In this document: positions 1 through 8,083 of the stretch, in pieces
How the letters are laid out: every line of letters begins with the position of its first letter
Position numbering within the stretch: position 1 is the first letter of the stretch
DNA from: Prevotella sp. ne3005
Lineage (GTDB): Bacteria; Bacteroidota; Bacteroidia; Bacteroidales; Bacteroidaceae
Assembly (NCBI RefSeq): GCF_900110085.1
Contig: NZ_FOCK01000002.1
Span: forward strand, 62,001-126,000
DNA: 64,000 nt
Direction of reading: 5' to 3'
Position numbers and translations under genes: made by a program
Notes under the pieces: model-generated
Databases searched by the model: none
What the model was told of the DNA's origin: nothing
Seen by the model: the letters and a program-made list of their open reading frames with translations, nothing else

Positions 1-290
1 TCTGTGGCATAGCGACGCTGACCCTGTTTGTCATCATAAGAGGTATAGCGGATACGGCCCTCAATATAGAGTTTGTCGCCTTTGTGGACGTATTTCTCCA
101 CTATCTCAGCCAGACGGCGCCAAAGAATCACATTATGCCAGTCGGTATGATCAGGCACCTGAGTACCATTCTGCAATGTGTATCCCCTTTCGGTGGTAGC
201 CAGACGGATACGGGCCACAGCCACGCCCTGATCGACATAGCGCACTTCCGGATCCTGGCCAACATTGCCAATAAGCATCACCTTATTCAT
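1..290 (-). CDS. ssb: Single-stranded DNA-binding protein, 3' end beyond the window
   Basis: SSB coats single-stranded DNA during replication, recombination and repair. The visible 96 codons begin MNKVMLIGNVGQDPEVRY and contain the OB-fold hallmarks WHNVILWRRLAEIVEKYV and a GDKLYIEGRIRY strand, which are typical of bacterial SSB. The gene is read leftward and is cut by the left edge, so the rest of the OB fold and the acidic tail are not visible. It starts 8 bp after the stop of the unrecognised gene 299-838 and is probably co-transcribed with it. The assignment rests on strong family resemblance. Confidence 0.95.
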   Translation of the reverse strand, partial: MNKVMLIGNVGQDPEVRYVDQGVAVARIRLATTERGYTLQNGTQVPDHTDWHNVILWRRLAEIVEKYVHKGDKLYIEGRIRYTSYDDKQGQRRYAT

Positions 291-298
291 AAATACAA

Positions 299-838
299 TT
301 ATTTAGCTCTACCTAAGTAACGGAACTTGAAATTCTTTCCCTTGGCAGAAGGGAACTGGCTACGCTCATCGACACGCTCACGCAGATGCTCTACAATACG
401 CTGGTAGCAGTCCATACCTGACATAGCCTTCACACGGGCAGCAAACTGCGTATCACGGTACTGGAACTTACCCGTTCCCGGCACCAGAAGCACTCGCTTG
501 AACTCAAGGATACCCTCATACCAGCCTTCACACTCCTCGTTCAGCCTCACTAAGACTGGAGCGACAGGCTTCACGCGGTTTTCCTCAACGGAGTGAATCG
601 CTTTCTTCTCCTTAAAGTCCTGCATATTGGAGGCATCGGTTTTGATGATGATAAAATAGACTCTGGGATGTATCTTGTAGCGTTTGGGGTAGAAGATGTC
701 GCTGGCGACATACTCACGGATGTCTGCCTCAAGAAGCGGGTTCATCTCTATCTCATCTATAGAGCTCAAGAATTCAATAGCTTCATCAACTGTAGAAACA
801 AGCGTTTCACGGTCAAAATATCTTAAATATAAATTCAT
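299..838 (-). CDS. Conserved hypothetical protein upstream of ssb
   Basis: A 179-residue soluble protein that I do not recognise. The frame runs further upstream into a tRNA gene, so I chose the ATG at 838 (MNLYLRYFDRETLVS), which lies between tRNA-Gly and the coding region. It has no signal peptide or membrane segment. The N-terminal third is acidic and probably helical. A basic C-terminus ends in KGKNFKFRYLGRAK, which may suit nucleic-acid contact, although that is inference. It is followed after 8 bp by ssb in the same direction, suggesting a two-gene unit placed behind the tRNA cluster. Confidence 0.7.
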   Translation of the reverse strand: MNLYLRYFDRETLVSTVDEAIEFLSSIDEIEMNPLLEADIREYVASDIFYPKRYKIHPRVYFIIIKTDASNMQDFKEKKAIHSVEENRVKPVAPVLVRLNEECEGWYEGILEFKRVLLVPGTGKFQYRDTQFAARVKAMSGMDCYQRIVEHLRERVDERSQFPSAKGKNFKFRYLGRAK

Positions 839-873
839 CTGAAAAAGATTGTTGTTGTTTTCCTTAAAAAAAG

Positions 874-946
874 AGCGGAAAACGGGACTCGGACCCGCGA
901 CCCCAACCTTGGCAAGGTTGTGCTCTACCAACTGAGCTATTTCCGC
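874..946 (-). tRNA. tRNA-Gly(GCC), copy 1
   Basis: A full 73-nt cloverleaf on the minus strand. The acceptor stem GCGGAAA pairs with TTTCCGC, the T-loop is conventional, and the anticodon loop reads GCC. The discriminator is U and CCA is not encoded. It is identical to the copy at 1193-1265. It is the last gene of a four-tRNA cluster. Confidence 0.95.
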
Positions 947-955
947 AAATAAAAG

Positions 956-1039
956 TGAAGAGGAGGAGACTCGAACTCCCACGTCGCAATTGACACTACC
1001 CCCTCAAAGTAGCGCGTCTACCAATTCCGCCACCTCTCC
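956..1039 (-). tRNA. tRNA-Leu(GAG)
   Basis: An 84-nt class II tRNA with a long variable arm, as expected for leucine. The acceptor GGAGAGG pairs with CCTCTTC (one G-U pair) and the anticodon-loop sequence TTGAGGG gives anticodon GAG. It lies between tRNA-Gly copy 1 and tRNA-Leu(CAG) in one leftward cluster. Confidence 0.93.
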
Positions 1040-1061
1040 AACGTAGCTGAATAAAAAAGAG

Positions 1062-1143
1062 TGCCCAGAACAGGACTCGAACCTGCACGCCTCGCGGCAC
1101 ACGCACCTGAAACGTGCGCGTCTACCAATTCCGCCACCTGGGC
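1062..1143 (-). tRNA. tRNA-Leu(CAG)
   Basis: An 82-nt class II tRNA with a long variable arm. The acceptor GCCCAGG pairs with TCTGGGC. The anticodon stem CACGT/GCGTG encloses loop TTCAGGT, giving anticodon CAG. It belongs to the leftward four-tRNA cluster. Confidence 0.93.
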
Positions 1144-1192
1144 ATTTGTCATTAAGGCCAATCCTTAATGTCTCTTTTTTGTTCAACAAGTG

Positions 1193-1265
1193 AGCGGAAA
1201 ACGGGACTCGGACCCGCGACCCCAACCTTGGCAAGGTTGTGCTCTACCAACTGAGCTATTTCCGC
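1193..1265 (-). tRNA. tRNA-Gly(GCC), copy 2
   Basis: A 73-nt tRNA with anticodon GCC, identical to 874-946. It is the first gene of the leftward Gly-Leu-Leu-Gly cluster and follows a canonical Bacteroidetes promoter at 1309-1339. Confidence 0.95.
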
Positions 1266-1308
1266 ATATATCTTCTATATTAGAAGGCATCTCCCTCGAT
1301 TGCGGGTG

Positions 1309-1339
1309 CAAAGGTAATGCTTTTTTCTGAACTGACAAA
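1309..1339 (-). promoter_or_regulatory. Promoter of the Gly-Leu-Leu-Gly tRNA cluster
   Basis: On the minus strand a -33 TTTG (1336-1339) lies 19 bp from a -7 TACCTTTG (1309-1316), an exact match to the Bacteroidetes sigma-A pattern. Transcription would start about 30 bp before tRNA-Gly copy 2. Confidence 0.85.
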
Positions 1340-1401
1340 CTTTTTACGGGATTTTTTTTCAAAAAAGTGCCATTTTATCGAATTACAGCCTTTTCTGGGG
1401 G

Positions 1402-2253
1402 TTAATCCATCCGATTACGATAGTCTTCATAGCCAAAACGCTTCAAGATCTCCAACTTCCCATCCTCATGCAACATGCCAATGGCGGGATGCGAAATACC
1501 GTTAAAAGTGTTCGTCTTGACCGTTGTATAATGGATCATATCCTCAAATATCACTTCCTCGCCCACCTGCAGCTCATGATCAAACTGCCAACTGCTCATA
1601 AAGTCACCACTCAAACAGCTGTTACCGCCAAGACGGTAAAGATATTGGCCATTCTGTTCCTCCACATGTTCGGCATGGCGTACATCGGGATAATACGGCA
1701 TTTCCAGGCAATCGGGCATGTGACAGGTGAAGCTGACATCAAGGATGGCTGTACGGATACCTTGATCCTCGACCACATCCACCACATGCGATACCAGCGG
1801 ACCCGTCTGCCAGGCAAATGCACTACCAGGTTCCAGGATGACCTTCAGCCAGGGATAGCGCTGATGGAATTGCTGCATCATACTGATCAGCAGATCCACA
1901 TCATAGTCCTTACGTGTCATCAGGTGACCACCACCGAAATTGATCCACTTCAACTGTGGGAACCAACGCGAGAATTTCTCTTCGATATGTACGAGTGTAC
2001 GTTGGAAGACATCTGCCCCACTCTCACAATGACAATGACAATGAAACCCCTCTATGTCTGCAGGCAACTGTTCCGGCAAGTGATCGGCTGAGATACCGAA
2101 ACGCGTACCAGGAGCACAAGGATTATACAACAAAGTCTCCACCTCCGAATATTCCGGATTCACACGCAAGCCAAGACTACAGCCCTTGGCCCTTTCATGG
2201 AAACGCTCATACTGCGACAGTGAGTTAAAGGTCAGGTGCGACGAGCCAGGTGC
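1402..2253 (-). pseudogene. nspC: Carboxynorspermidine decarboxylase remnant, N-terminus missing
   Basis: NspC is a PLP enzyme that decarboxylates carboxynorspermidine/carboxyspermidine in the alternative polyamine pathway. The frame carries clear NspC sequence from HLTFNSLSQYERF through CSLGLRVNPE, NFGGGHL, LEPGSAF, DVSFTCHMPD and GGNSCLSGD to the C-terminus, 283 codons of roughly 380. About 100 N-terminal residues are absent, including the segment with the PLP lysine. Upstream the frame meets a stop (TAA at 2254-2256) inside the glmS fragment, and the only internal initiation codons are non-ATG. No standard start is available, so I call it a remnant, made by real deletion or by misassembly. 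Confidence 0.8.
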
Positions 2254-2675
2254 TTATGCTCTTTGACATATTCGATCAACTGTACCAACACCTCCGTATC
2301 CGTATCAGAAACAAACTTCACGCCCTTGGCCTTGAGCTTCGCCTTCAACTCGGCATAATTCTCAATGATACCATTGTGGATAATGGCCAGATTGTGCGAC
2401 TGGGAATAATGGGGATGGGCATTCACCGACGACGGTTCACCATGAGTTGCCCAACGGGTATGGGCAATGCCGATGGTGCCACTCACATTCTTGTCACTGC
2501 AAAACTCCACCAGATTGTCAACCTTACCCTTGGTCTTAAACACATTCAGTTCGGCATCCTTGTTAATCAAGGCCACTCCGGCACTGTCATAACCACGATA
2601 CTCAAGTCTGCGAAGTCCCTTAATCAAAATAGGAAAAGCTTCCTTATTTCCAATATATCCTACGATTCCGCACAT
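2232..2675 (-). pseudogene. glmS: GlmS glutaminase-domain fragment, truncated at codon 147
   Basis: GlmS makes glucosamine-6-phosphate from fructose-6-phosphate and glutamine for cell-wall precursors. This frame has the N-terminal glutamine amidotransferase domain: nucleophile Cys2 (MCGIVGYIG), RRLEYRGYDSAG, HTRWATHGEP and SDTDTEVLVQLIEY. It then departs from the family after KEHKHL and stops at 2232. A normal GlmS has about 610 residues, so both sugar-isomerase domains are missing. The downstream bases are nspC sequence in another frame. The promoter and start codon are intact. A complete glmS must exist elsewhere, or the true locus is misassembled here. Confidence 0.85.
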
Positions 2676-2718
2676 AGTCTGTTTCTACTTTTTGTCGTTT
2701 AATATTAGTTTTCGTCTG

Positions 2719-2749
2719 CAAAATTACAAAAAATCTTGCATTCTACAAA
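2719..2749 (-). promoter_or_regulatory. Promoter of the glmS fragment
   Basis: Minus-strand -33 TTTG (2746-2749), a 19-bp spacer and -7 TAATTTTG (2719-2726). It is an exact Bacteroidetes promoter about 43 bp upstream of the glmS ATG, so the truncated gene should be transcribed. Confidence 0.8.
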
Positions 2750-2779
2750 CGTTTTGCTAAAAAAATCAAGAAAAAAGTG

Positions 2780-2822
2780 ACAAAAAAGAAAAGGCTCACC
2801 AGAATCACTTCTGATAAGCCTT
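2780..2822 (-). terminator. Terminator of the tRNA-Asp pair
   Basis: On the minus strand a 14-bp stem (2791-2804 with 2809-2822, some G-U pairs) closes a GTGA loop and is followed by a T-rich run, TTTTCTTTTTT. It lies directly downstream of the second-transcribed tRNA-Asp and upstream of the glmS promoter. Confidence 0.8.
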
Positions 2823-2825
2823 CCG

Positions 2826-2899
2826 CGGTGCGTACGAGATTCGAACTCGTGACCTCCTGCGTGACAGGCAGGCATTCTAACCTACTGAACTAACGCACC
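2826..2899 (-). tRNA. tRNA-Asp(GTC), copy 1
   Basis: A 74-nt tRNA with acceptor GGTGCGT/ACGCACC, discriminator G and anticodon GTC in loop CTGTCAC. It is identical in sequence to 2930-3003. It is transcribed leftward as the second of the pair and is followed by a strong terminator. Confidence 0.95.
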
Positions 2900-2929
2900 A
2901 AAACCTATGGAACGAATGAAAAAATAAAG

Positions 2930-3003
2930 CGGTGCGTACGAGATTCGAACTCGTGACCTCCTGCGTGACAGGCAGGCATTCTAACCTACTGAACTAACGC
3001 ACC
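2930..3003 (-). tRNA. tRNA-Asp(GTC), copy 2
   Basis: A 74-nt tRNA identical to 2826-2899, anticodon GTC. It is the first gene of the pair, about 30 bp downstream of the promoter at 3032-3062. Confidence 0.95.
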
Positions 3004-3031
3004 AGAAAGCTCTCTTTCTTATTAGCGGGTG

Positions 3032-3062
3032 CAAAGGTAGTAATAATTTCCGAAACCACAAA
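3032..3062 (-). promoter_or_regulatory. Promoter of the tRNA-Asp pair
   Basis: Minus-strand -33 TTTG (3059-3062), 19-bp spacer and -7 TACCTTTG (3032-3039), matching the phylum consensus exactly. Confidence 0.85.
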
Positions 3063-3102
3063 ACATTTTGAAGATTTTTTTGAAAGAAACCCTCATTTTC
3101 CT

Positions 3103-3618
3103 TCAAAACACCAGTTGCATCATCACTGCATCACGGTACTCCCTACCATCATAAAGCCAATCTTTGATACGTGCCGACTCATTATAACCTGAGTGAAGAA
3201 ACAGGTTGACCGATGCCTCGTTCTTACAGTCGACGAAGGCAAACAGCTGATGCAGGTGTAGCACTTTCAGCGCATAATCGGCAATTTTGTTCAGTGTGCT
3301 GCTGCCCAATCCTCTTCTGCGGAAAGCATCCAGAATGATCAGTCCCACCTCTGCCCTGCAGTTGCTGGGGTCGAAATTCACAAGGTCTACAATACCGACC
3401 GTCTCTCCGGCCTCATTCTCCACCATCATCCTGACCTGCCCGTCGGCATAGATGTCGTTCGATGCATTGGCCACATAGTCATGCAGCGTATAGCGTGAGT
3501 ACGGCACATTTGAAGTACCTACGTTCCACAACTTCACATCGTTCTCAATCCGATAGAGCAGATCCAGATCCTCCGGTTCTATGGCTCTCAGTCTCACTGG
3601 TGGTTCTTTTTTGTTCAT
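3103..3618 (-). CDS. GNAT-family N-acetyltransferase
   Basis: A 171-residue acetyl-CoA-dependent acetyltransferase of the RimJ/RimL/SpeG-like type. The acetyl-CoA loop is at residues 100-106 (RRRGLGSS), after a strand reading AEVGLIIL, and is followed by the Asn-containing helix CKNEASVNLFLHSGY. The C-terminal DWLYDGREYRDAVMMQLVF is typical of this subgroup. The substrate cannot be named: spermidine, a protein N-terminus or a nucleotide sugar are all possible. Its start overlaps the stop of the glycosyltransferase gene by 4 bp, so it is translationally coupled and is the last gene of the engB operon. Confidence 0.85.
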   Translation of the reverse strand: MNKKEPPVRLRAIEPEDLDLLYRIENDVKLWNVGTSNVPYSRYTLHDYVANASNDIYADGQVRMMVENEAGETVGIVDLVNFDPSNCRAEVGLIILDAFRRRGLGSSTLNKIADYALKVLHLHQLFAFVDCKNEASVNLFLHSGYNESARIKDWLYDGREYRDAVMMQLVF

Positions 3619-4451
3619 AAGTGCAGTTTTTTGCGTAAAATGTCCGTCAGTGCGATGGCGGCCCGGAAATAGATGGCCAGCTTGATGGGGATGGTATAAA
3701 ACACGCTCAGATGACCATAGTGCTTACGCAGGAAGATCAGCATGGCCTGATAGAAGATATGCACATACCGATAATCCGTCTTCTGTGTCGACCGCCCTTT
3801 ATAGTGTGTGATGGCATACGGCAGATACCAGTTCTCCCAGCCCCCCTTCAGTAGTCTGTACGAGAGGTCGATATCCTCGCCATACATAAAAAAGTCCTCG
3901 TCCAACAGTCCCACTTCATCCAAGGCCTTCCTTCTTAAAAAACAGAAAGCGCCACTGATGACCTCTATCCTGCCGGGCTCCTCCCATGGCAGATGACTCA
4001 TATAATACCGTTTGTCGAAACCTATCATCTTCAGGCACGACACCCACGGTGTGGGCAAAGCCCTTCTGGACTCCGGGGCCAGCGATCCGTCTTCATTGCG
4101 CATCATCACGCCTGCCCCACCCGCTTTCGGATGCGCTTCCATGAAGGCCAGCACGTTTCTGAGCGTACCCTCCTCCACGATGGTGTCGGGATTCAGCAGC
4201 AGCACGTATTCGCCCTGTGCCTGGCGGATGGCAAGATTATTAGCCCGTGCAAAACCCTGGTTCTCCTGATTCTCCATCAGTTTCACCCAGGCGTAATCGC
4301 ACTTCACCACCTCCACGCTGTCGTCCGACGAGTGATTGTCCACCACAAACACCTCACCCTCGATACCCTCGAGGGCTCTCTGTACGCTCTGCAGACACTG
4401 CTCCAGATAGCTGCATACATTATAGCTGACAATCACCACGCTCAGCTTCAT
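3615..4451 (-). CDS. Family 2 glycosyltransferase, rhamnosyltransferase-like
   Basis: A 278-residue GT-A fold glycosyltransferase. The N-terminus VVIVSYNVCSYLEQCLQS and the nucleotide-binding VVDNHSSDDSV are typical GT2 motifs. The metal-binding DxD equivalent is NPDT near residues 87-90, and EDIDLSYRL near residue 190 holds the probable acceptor-site acids. The C-terminus is hydrophobic and may lie on the inner membrane. The family transfers sugars to lipopolysaccharide or capsule intermediates, but the sugar is not known here. It overlaps both neighbours by 4 bp. Confidence 0.88.
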   Translation of the reverse strand: MKLSVVIVSYNVCSYLEQCLQSVQRALEGIEGEVFVVDNHSSDDSVEVVKCDYAWVKLMENQENQGFARANNLAIRQAQGEYVLLLNPDTIVEEGTLRNVLAFMEAHPKAGGAGVMMRNEDGSLAPESRRALPTPWVSCLKMIGFDKRYYMSHLPWEEPGRIEVISGAFCFLRRKALDEVGLLDEDFFMYGEDIDLSYRLLKGGWENWYLPYAITHYKGRSTQKTDYRYVHIFYQAMLIFLRKHYGHLSVFYTIPIKLAIYFRAAIALTDILRKKLHL

Positions 4452-4879
4452 GCCTTATCCTCTTCTGTGGTTTCCGCGATACAACGTGACTGAGTGGGGA
4501 ACACAAACGGCAGACAAAGCAGCAGGATGATGGCCAGATAGCCGAACGTCGCGTTCATATACATATAATATAAATAGGTGTTCGACACCATCGGCACCTC
4601 CAGTATCAGCAGCCTCAGTATTCCCCACCTCAGCAGGGCGGGCTCCTTCTTGGTCACCAGTTCGTCGTGGATCTTCTGAAACTTAAACAGTCTCAGACCT
4701 AGGAAAGCCCCAGCCAGCGAGGTCAGCTCCATGCCCGTCATAGCCAGAAACTCGGTCTGTTTGCTGTTCGTCAGCACCCCCGACTCCAGCACCCCGCTCT
4801 CATATAGCACGATAACGCCTACCATTGCTACCAACAGCAACGTAAACACCAACATCAATTGTTTGCTGATCTTCTTCAT
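4448..4879 (-). CDS. Small inner-membrane protein of unknown function
   Basis: A 143-residue protein with about four predicted membrane helices, near residues 8-26, 46-62, 84-108 and 110-128. I recognise no family motif. It starts 3 bp after recR and overlaps the glycosyltransferase start by 4 bp, so it is in the middle of the leftward operon. Position suggests a role with the downstream glycosyltransferase at the membrane, but this is inference from neighbourhood only. Confidence 0.75.
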   Translation of the reverse strand: MKKISKQLMLVFTLLLVAMVGVIVLYESGVLESGVLTNSKQTEFLAMTGMELTSLAGAFLGLRLFKFQKIHDELVTKKEPALLRWGILRLLILEVPMVSNTYLYYMYMNATFGYLAIILLLCLPFVFPTQSRCIAETTEEDKA

Positions 4880-4882
4880 ATC

Positions 4883-5503
4883 CTATTCATTACTATTAAA
4901 CGGTGTCCTGTTCATAATCGAGCGTCCCAGCGTCACCTCGTCCGTATACTCCAGTTCATTACCCACCGACACGCCCCGGGCTATCACACTCACCTTCACC
5001 TCATAGCCCGCGAGCTTGCGGAAGATGTAGAAATTGGTGGTATCGCCCTCCATGGTAGGACTCAACGCCAGAATCACCTCCTTCACCTGCCCTTCGGCCA
5101 CACGGCTCACCAGCGAGTCAATCTCAATATCCGACGGACCTAAACCGTCCATAGGCGAGATGACTCCACCCAGCACATGGTAGAGTCCATGATACTGCTG
5201 TGTGTTCTCGATGGCCATCACGTCCTGGATATTCTCCACCACACAGACCAGACTGCCGTCGCGCTTGGGGTCGGCACAGATAGGACACTGGTCCGTATCG
5301 CTGATGTTATGACAGGTCTTGCAGTATTTCACTTCCTGCTTCAGTCTTCTCACAGCCTCCGCAAACTGTTCCGTCTCCTCATCCTCCTGACGCAGCAGCC
5401 AAAGCACCAGCCTCAAGGCTGTCTTACGCCCGACACCTGGCAGTTTAGCAAACTCTGCCACCGCCTTCTCTAACAGTTGTGATGGATATTGTTGTTGTAT
5501 CAT
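4883..5503 (-). CDS. recR: Recombination mediator protein RecR
   Basis: RecR works with RecF/RecO to load RecA on SSB-coated gaps. The 206 residues show the expected order: a helix-hairpin-helix near residues 15-35 ([12 protein letters not shown]), a four-Cys zinc finger at Cys61, 64, 73 and 76, and a Toprim domain from about residue 84 ([13 protein letters not shown]) with [11 protein letters not shown]. Length is normal for the family. Its start follows the ABC-F stop after 24 bp, and that spacer is made of ATTGAAG-type tandem repeats (5505-5539) with no Shine-Dalgarno sequence. Confidence 0.97.
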   Translation of the reverse strand: MIQQQYPSQLLEKAVAEFAKLPGVGRKTALRLVLWLLRQEDEETEQFAEAVRRLKQEVKYCKTCHNISDTDQCPICADPKRDGSLVCVVENIQDVMAIENTQQYHGLYHVLGGVISPMDGLGPSDIEIDSLVSRVAEGQVKEVILALSPTMEGDTTNFYIFRKLAGYEVKVSVIARGVSVGNELEYTDEVTLGRSIMNRTPFNSNE

Positions 5504-5504
5504 G

Positions 5505-5539
5505 CCTCAATCTTCAATCTTCAATCTTCAATTTTCAAT
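5505..5539 (-). repeat. Five ATTGAAR-type 7-mers spanning the ABC-F stop to the recR start
   Basis: On the mRNA strand five consecutive 7-nt units read ATTGAAA, three ATTGAAG and ATTGAGG, ending one base before the recR ATG. The first unit lies inside the last ABC-F codons and the repeat supplies the stop codon TGA (5528-5530). The same unit recurs at 20310-20344 and 52110-52151. Confidence 0.9.
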
Positions 5540-7315
5540 CTCACTAAGCTCCAACCACCGCATGGACTTCTCGTCGAGTTCATCCTTCAGCAGTGGCAAC
5601 CGTTTACTCTTCTCCGTCAGCTCATCGACAGACAGCGTCCCGCTGCACAGGGCCTCCTCTATCAGCTGCTGTTCCTCCTCCAAGGCGGCAATCTCTTTCT
5701 CCAGCCGCTCAAACTCCATTTTCTCCTTATACGTAAACTTCCGTTTCGTCTGGTTCTGTGGACGTTCTTTCGTCTCCTTCGATTCTTTGGCGGGCTTATT
5801 GGCCTCAGCAGTTTCCTTCGGTTGTAGCGACTGCCACTGACGGTATTGCGTATAGTTACCGGGGAAGTCCTTGATTTCACCTTCGCCCTTGAACACCAGC
5901 AGATGGTCCACCACCTTATCCATAAAATAACGGTCGTGGCTCACCACAATCACACAACCCGGGAAGTCCTGCAGGTATTCCTCCAGTATCTGTAGCGTCA
6001 CGATGTCCAGGTCGTTTGTCGGCTCATCGAGCACCAGGAAGTTGGGGTTCTTCATCAGCACCGTACAGAGATACAGTTTCCGTCGTTCTCCGCCACTGAG
6101 TTTATACACATAGTTGTGCTGCTGTTCTGGGGTAAAGAGGAAATACTGCAGGAATTGCGATGCCGAGAAATGCTTGCCGCCCCCCATGTCGATATATTCC
6201 GCGATGTCCTTCACCACGTCGATGACCTTCATCTGCTCGTCGAACTGCAGACCTTCCTGTGAGAAATAACCGAACCTCACGGTATCACCGATGTCAAAGC
6301 GCCCACTGTCCAGAGGCACCATTCCCAAAAGCATCTTGATAAAGGTCGACTTGCCCGTACCATTATTTCCCACGATGCCCATCTTCTCAAATCGCGAGAA
6401 GTTGTAGTAGAAGTCTTTCAGGATCACCTGGTCGCCAAAGGCCTTCGACACATACTGACACTCAAAGATCTTCGAACCGATGTAGACGTTTCTCGACTTC
6501 AGACGTATCTGTCGTTCCTCAATGCGCTGCTTCGCCACCTTCTCCAGTTCGTAGAAAGCGTCCTCACGGTAGCGGGCCTTATGACCTCGGGCCTGAGGCA
6601 TACGGCGCATCCACTCCAGTTCCGTACGATAGAGGTTATTCGCCCGGGCTATCTCCGCCTTGCGGTTGTCGATACGCTCCTGACGTTTCTCCAAATAGTA
6701 ACTATAGTTACCGCGATAGGTATAGATGGTCTGGTCGTCGAGTTCCAGGATCACGGAGCACACCCTGTCGAGGAAGAATCGATCGTGGGTCACCATCAGC
6801 AGCGTCTTGTTGCCCCTGTTCAGGAATCCCTCCAGCCACTCTATCATCTCCAGGTCCAGGTGGTTCGTGGGCTCATCGAGAATCAGCAGGTCGGGGTCGG
6901 TAATCAGCACATTAGCCAGCGCCACGCGTTTCTGTTGTCCGCCGCTCAGCTGTCCCATGGGCTGGTCGAGGTCTCGTATCTTCAACTGCGTCAGGATCTG
7001 CTTGGCCTTGAGCACCTTCTCCGGGTCGCCCTGATGATTAAAACACGCATCGAGCACGCTCTCCATAGGGTCGAACACCGGTGCCTGTTCCAGCATCCCC
7101 ACCTTCAGGTCCCTGCGGAAGATGATGTCGCCCGAGTCATAGCCCTCCTTACCCGAGAGCACCGACAACAGTGTCGACTTGCCCGTACCGTTCTTCGCTA
7201 TCAGCCCCACCTTCTGCCCTTCGGCAATCGAGAAACTGATATTCTCAAACAACACCAGCGAGCCAAATGACTTCGTCAGCTGCTGCACATCTAAATATGG
7301 AGTATCTTTCGCCAT
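5528..7315 (-). CDS. ABC-F family ATPase, Uup-like
   Basis: A cytoplasmic ABC-F protein with two nucleotide-binding domains and no membrane segments. The first domain has Walker A at residues 39-47, signature LSGGQQKR at 123-130 and Walker B LLILDEPTNHLD. The second has Walker A GNNGTGKST near 316-324, signature LSGGERRK near 406 and LVLDEPTNDLD. The charged inter-domain linker (about 200-265) and C-terminal coiled coil (about 525-590) are typical of Uup. Family members act on ribosomes or branched DNA; which applies here is open. The start is immediately after the engB stop. Confidence 0.93.
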   Translation of the reverse strand: MAKDTPYLDVQQLTKSFGSLVLFENISFSIAEGQKVGLIAKNGTGKSTLLSVLSGKEGYDSGDIIFRRDLKVGMLEQAPVFDPMESVLDACFNHQGDPEKVLKAKQILTQLKIRDLDQPMGQLSGGQQKRVALANVLITDPDLLILDEPTNHLDLEMIEWLEGFLNRGNKTLLMVTHDRFFLDRVCSVILELDDQTIYTYRGNYSYYLEKRQERIDNRKAEIARANNLYRTELEWMRRMPQARGHKARYREDAFYELEKVAKQRIEERQIRLKSRNVYIGSKIFECQYVSKAFGDQVILKDFYYNFSRFEKMGIVGNNGTGKSTFIKMLLGMVPLDSGRFDIGDTVRFGYFSQEGLQFDEQMKVIDVVKDIAEYIDMGGGKHFSASQFLQYFLFTPEQQHNYVYKLSGGERRKLYLCTVLMKNPNFLVLDEPTNDLDIVTLQILEEYLQDFPGCVIVVSHDRYFMDKVVDHLLVFKGEGEIKDFPGNYTQYRQWQSLQPKETAEANKPAKESKETKERPQNQTKRKFTYKEKMEFERLEKEIAALEEEQQLIEEALCSGTLSVDELTEKSKRLPLLKDELDEKSMRWLELSEIEN

Positions 7316-7918
7316 TTAGTCTTTCAGTCCTGCATTGATGGTCTCAATGTAATCAAGTATCTCGTCTCTGCCCTGCTTCTTTTCCGACGACGTGACAAAT
7401 ATCGGGGGCAGTTCCTCCCACGTCTCACTCAGCACCTTCTTATAGGCCTCCACATTCTGAGCCACCTTCGCTGCGCTCAGTTTGTCGGCCTTCGTAAACA
7501 CGATGGCAAAGGGCACGCTGCTCTGTCCCAGCCACTCGATAAACTCCAGGTCTATCTTCTGAGCCTCCAGTCTGACATCCACCAACACGAACAAGTTCAC
7601 CAGCTGCTGGCGCTGCAGGATATAACCGTTGATCATCTGCTCCAGCTTCTGCACCTCCTTCTTCGAGCGCTTCGCAAAGCCGTAGCCGGGCAGGTCCACC
7701 AGATACCACTCATTATTAATAATAAAGTGGTTGATGAGCAGCGTCTTTCCCGGTGTGGCCGATGTCTTGGCCAGCTTCTTGTTGTTGGTCAGCATGTTGA
7801 TGAGGCTCGACTTGCCTACATTCGACCTGCCTATAAAGGCATATTCCGGCTTATTATCCTGCGGACACATCGACTCTCTGGGCGCACTGAGCGTGAATTC
7901 TGCTTTCTTAATTTCCAT
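7316..7918 (-). CDS. engB: Ribosome biogenesis GTPase EngB/YsxC/YihA
   Basis: A TRAFAC GTPase needed for large ribosomal subunit assembly. The 200 residues show G1 GRSNVGKSS at 30-38, G2 Thr in SATPGKT, G3 DLPG at 75-78, G4 TKAD near 144 and a C-terminal TSSEKKQG for G5. Length and motif order match the family. It is first gene of a six-gene leftward operon and is divergent from rho. A -7 TACCTTTG (7939-7946) lies about 20 bp upstream of the ATG, implying a very short leader. Confidence 0.96.
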   Translation of the reverse strand: MEIKKAEFTLSAPRESMCPQDNKPEYAFIGRSNVGKSSLINMLTNNKKLAKTSATPGKTLLINHFIINNEWYLVDLPGYGFAKRSKKEVQKLEQMINGYILQRQQLVNLFVLVDVRLEAQKIDLEFIEWLGQSSVPFAIVFTKADKLSAAKVAQNVEAYKKVLSETWEELPPIFVTSSEKKQGRDEILDYIETINAGLKD

Positions 7919-7938
7919 ATAATCCTTAAATTTTGCTG

Positions 7939-7946
7939 CAAAGGTA
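7939..7946 (-). promoter_or_regulatory. -7 element of the engB operon
   Basis: TACCTTTG on the minus strand, 21 bp before the engB ATG. No TTTG is found at the usual 19-20 bp further upstream, so the -33 element is weak or absent. It lies back to back with the rho promoter. Confidence 0.6.
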
Positions 7947-7964
7947 ATATTTTTTTTGAAAATA

Positions 7965-7996
7965 TTTGGAGAAATGACAAATAATCACTACCTTTG
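7965..7996 (+). promoter_or_regulatory. Promoter of rho
   Basis: -33 TTTG (7965-7968), 20-bp spacer and -7 TACCTTTG (7989-7996). The leader to the chosen ATG at 8084 is about 80 nt, which is compatible with Rho autoregulation, though no attenuator is evident. Confidence 0.8.
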
Positions 7997-8083
7997 CATC
8001 GTTTTTCAAAACAATGCTTCCGTTCGCGAAGCATTTCCAATCAAGTTTTTGAGGTTAAATTCAGAAATTATTCGTTCTATTTT

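Noticed and set aside
1004..1234. 76-codon minus-strand ORF across the tRNA-Leu/Gly genes
   Set aside because: It is formed by tRNA sequence and has no protein similarity.
2169..2169. TTG at 2169 as a real start for a short NspC
   Set aside because: NspC homology continues 28 codons upstream of it in the same frame, so it is internal; the protein would also lack the PLP lysine.
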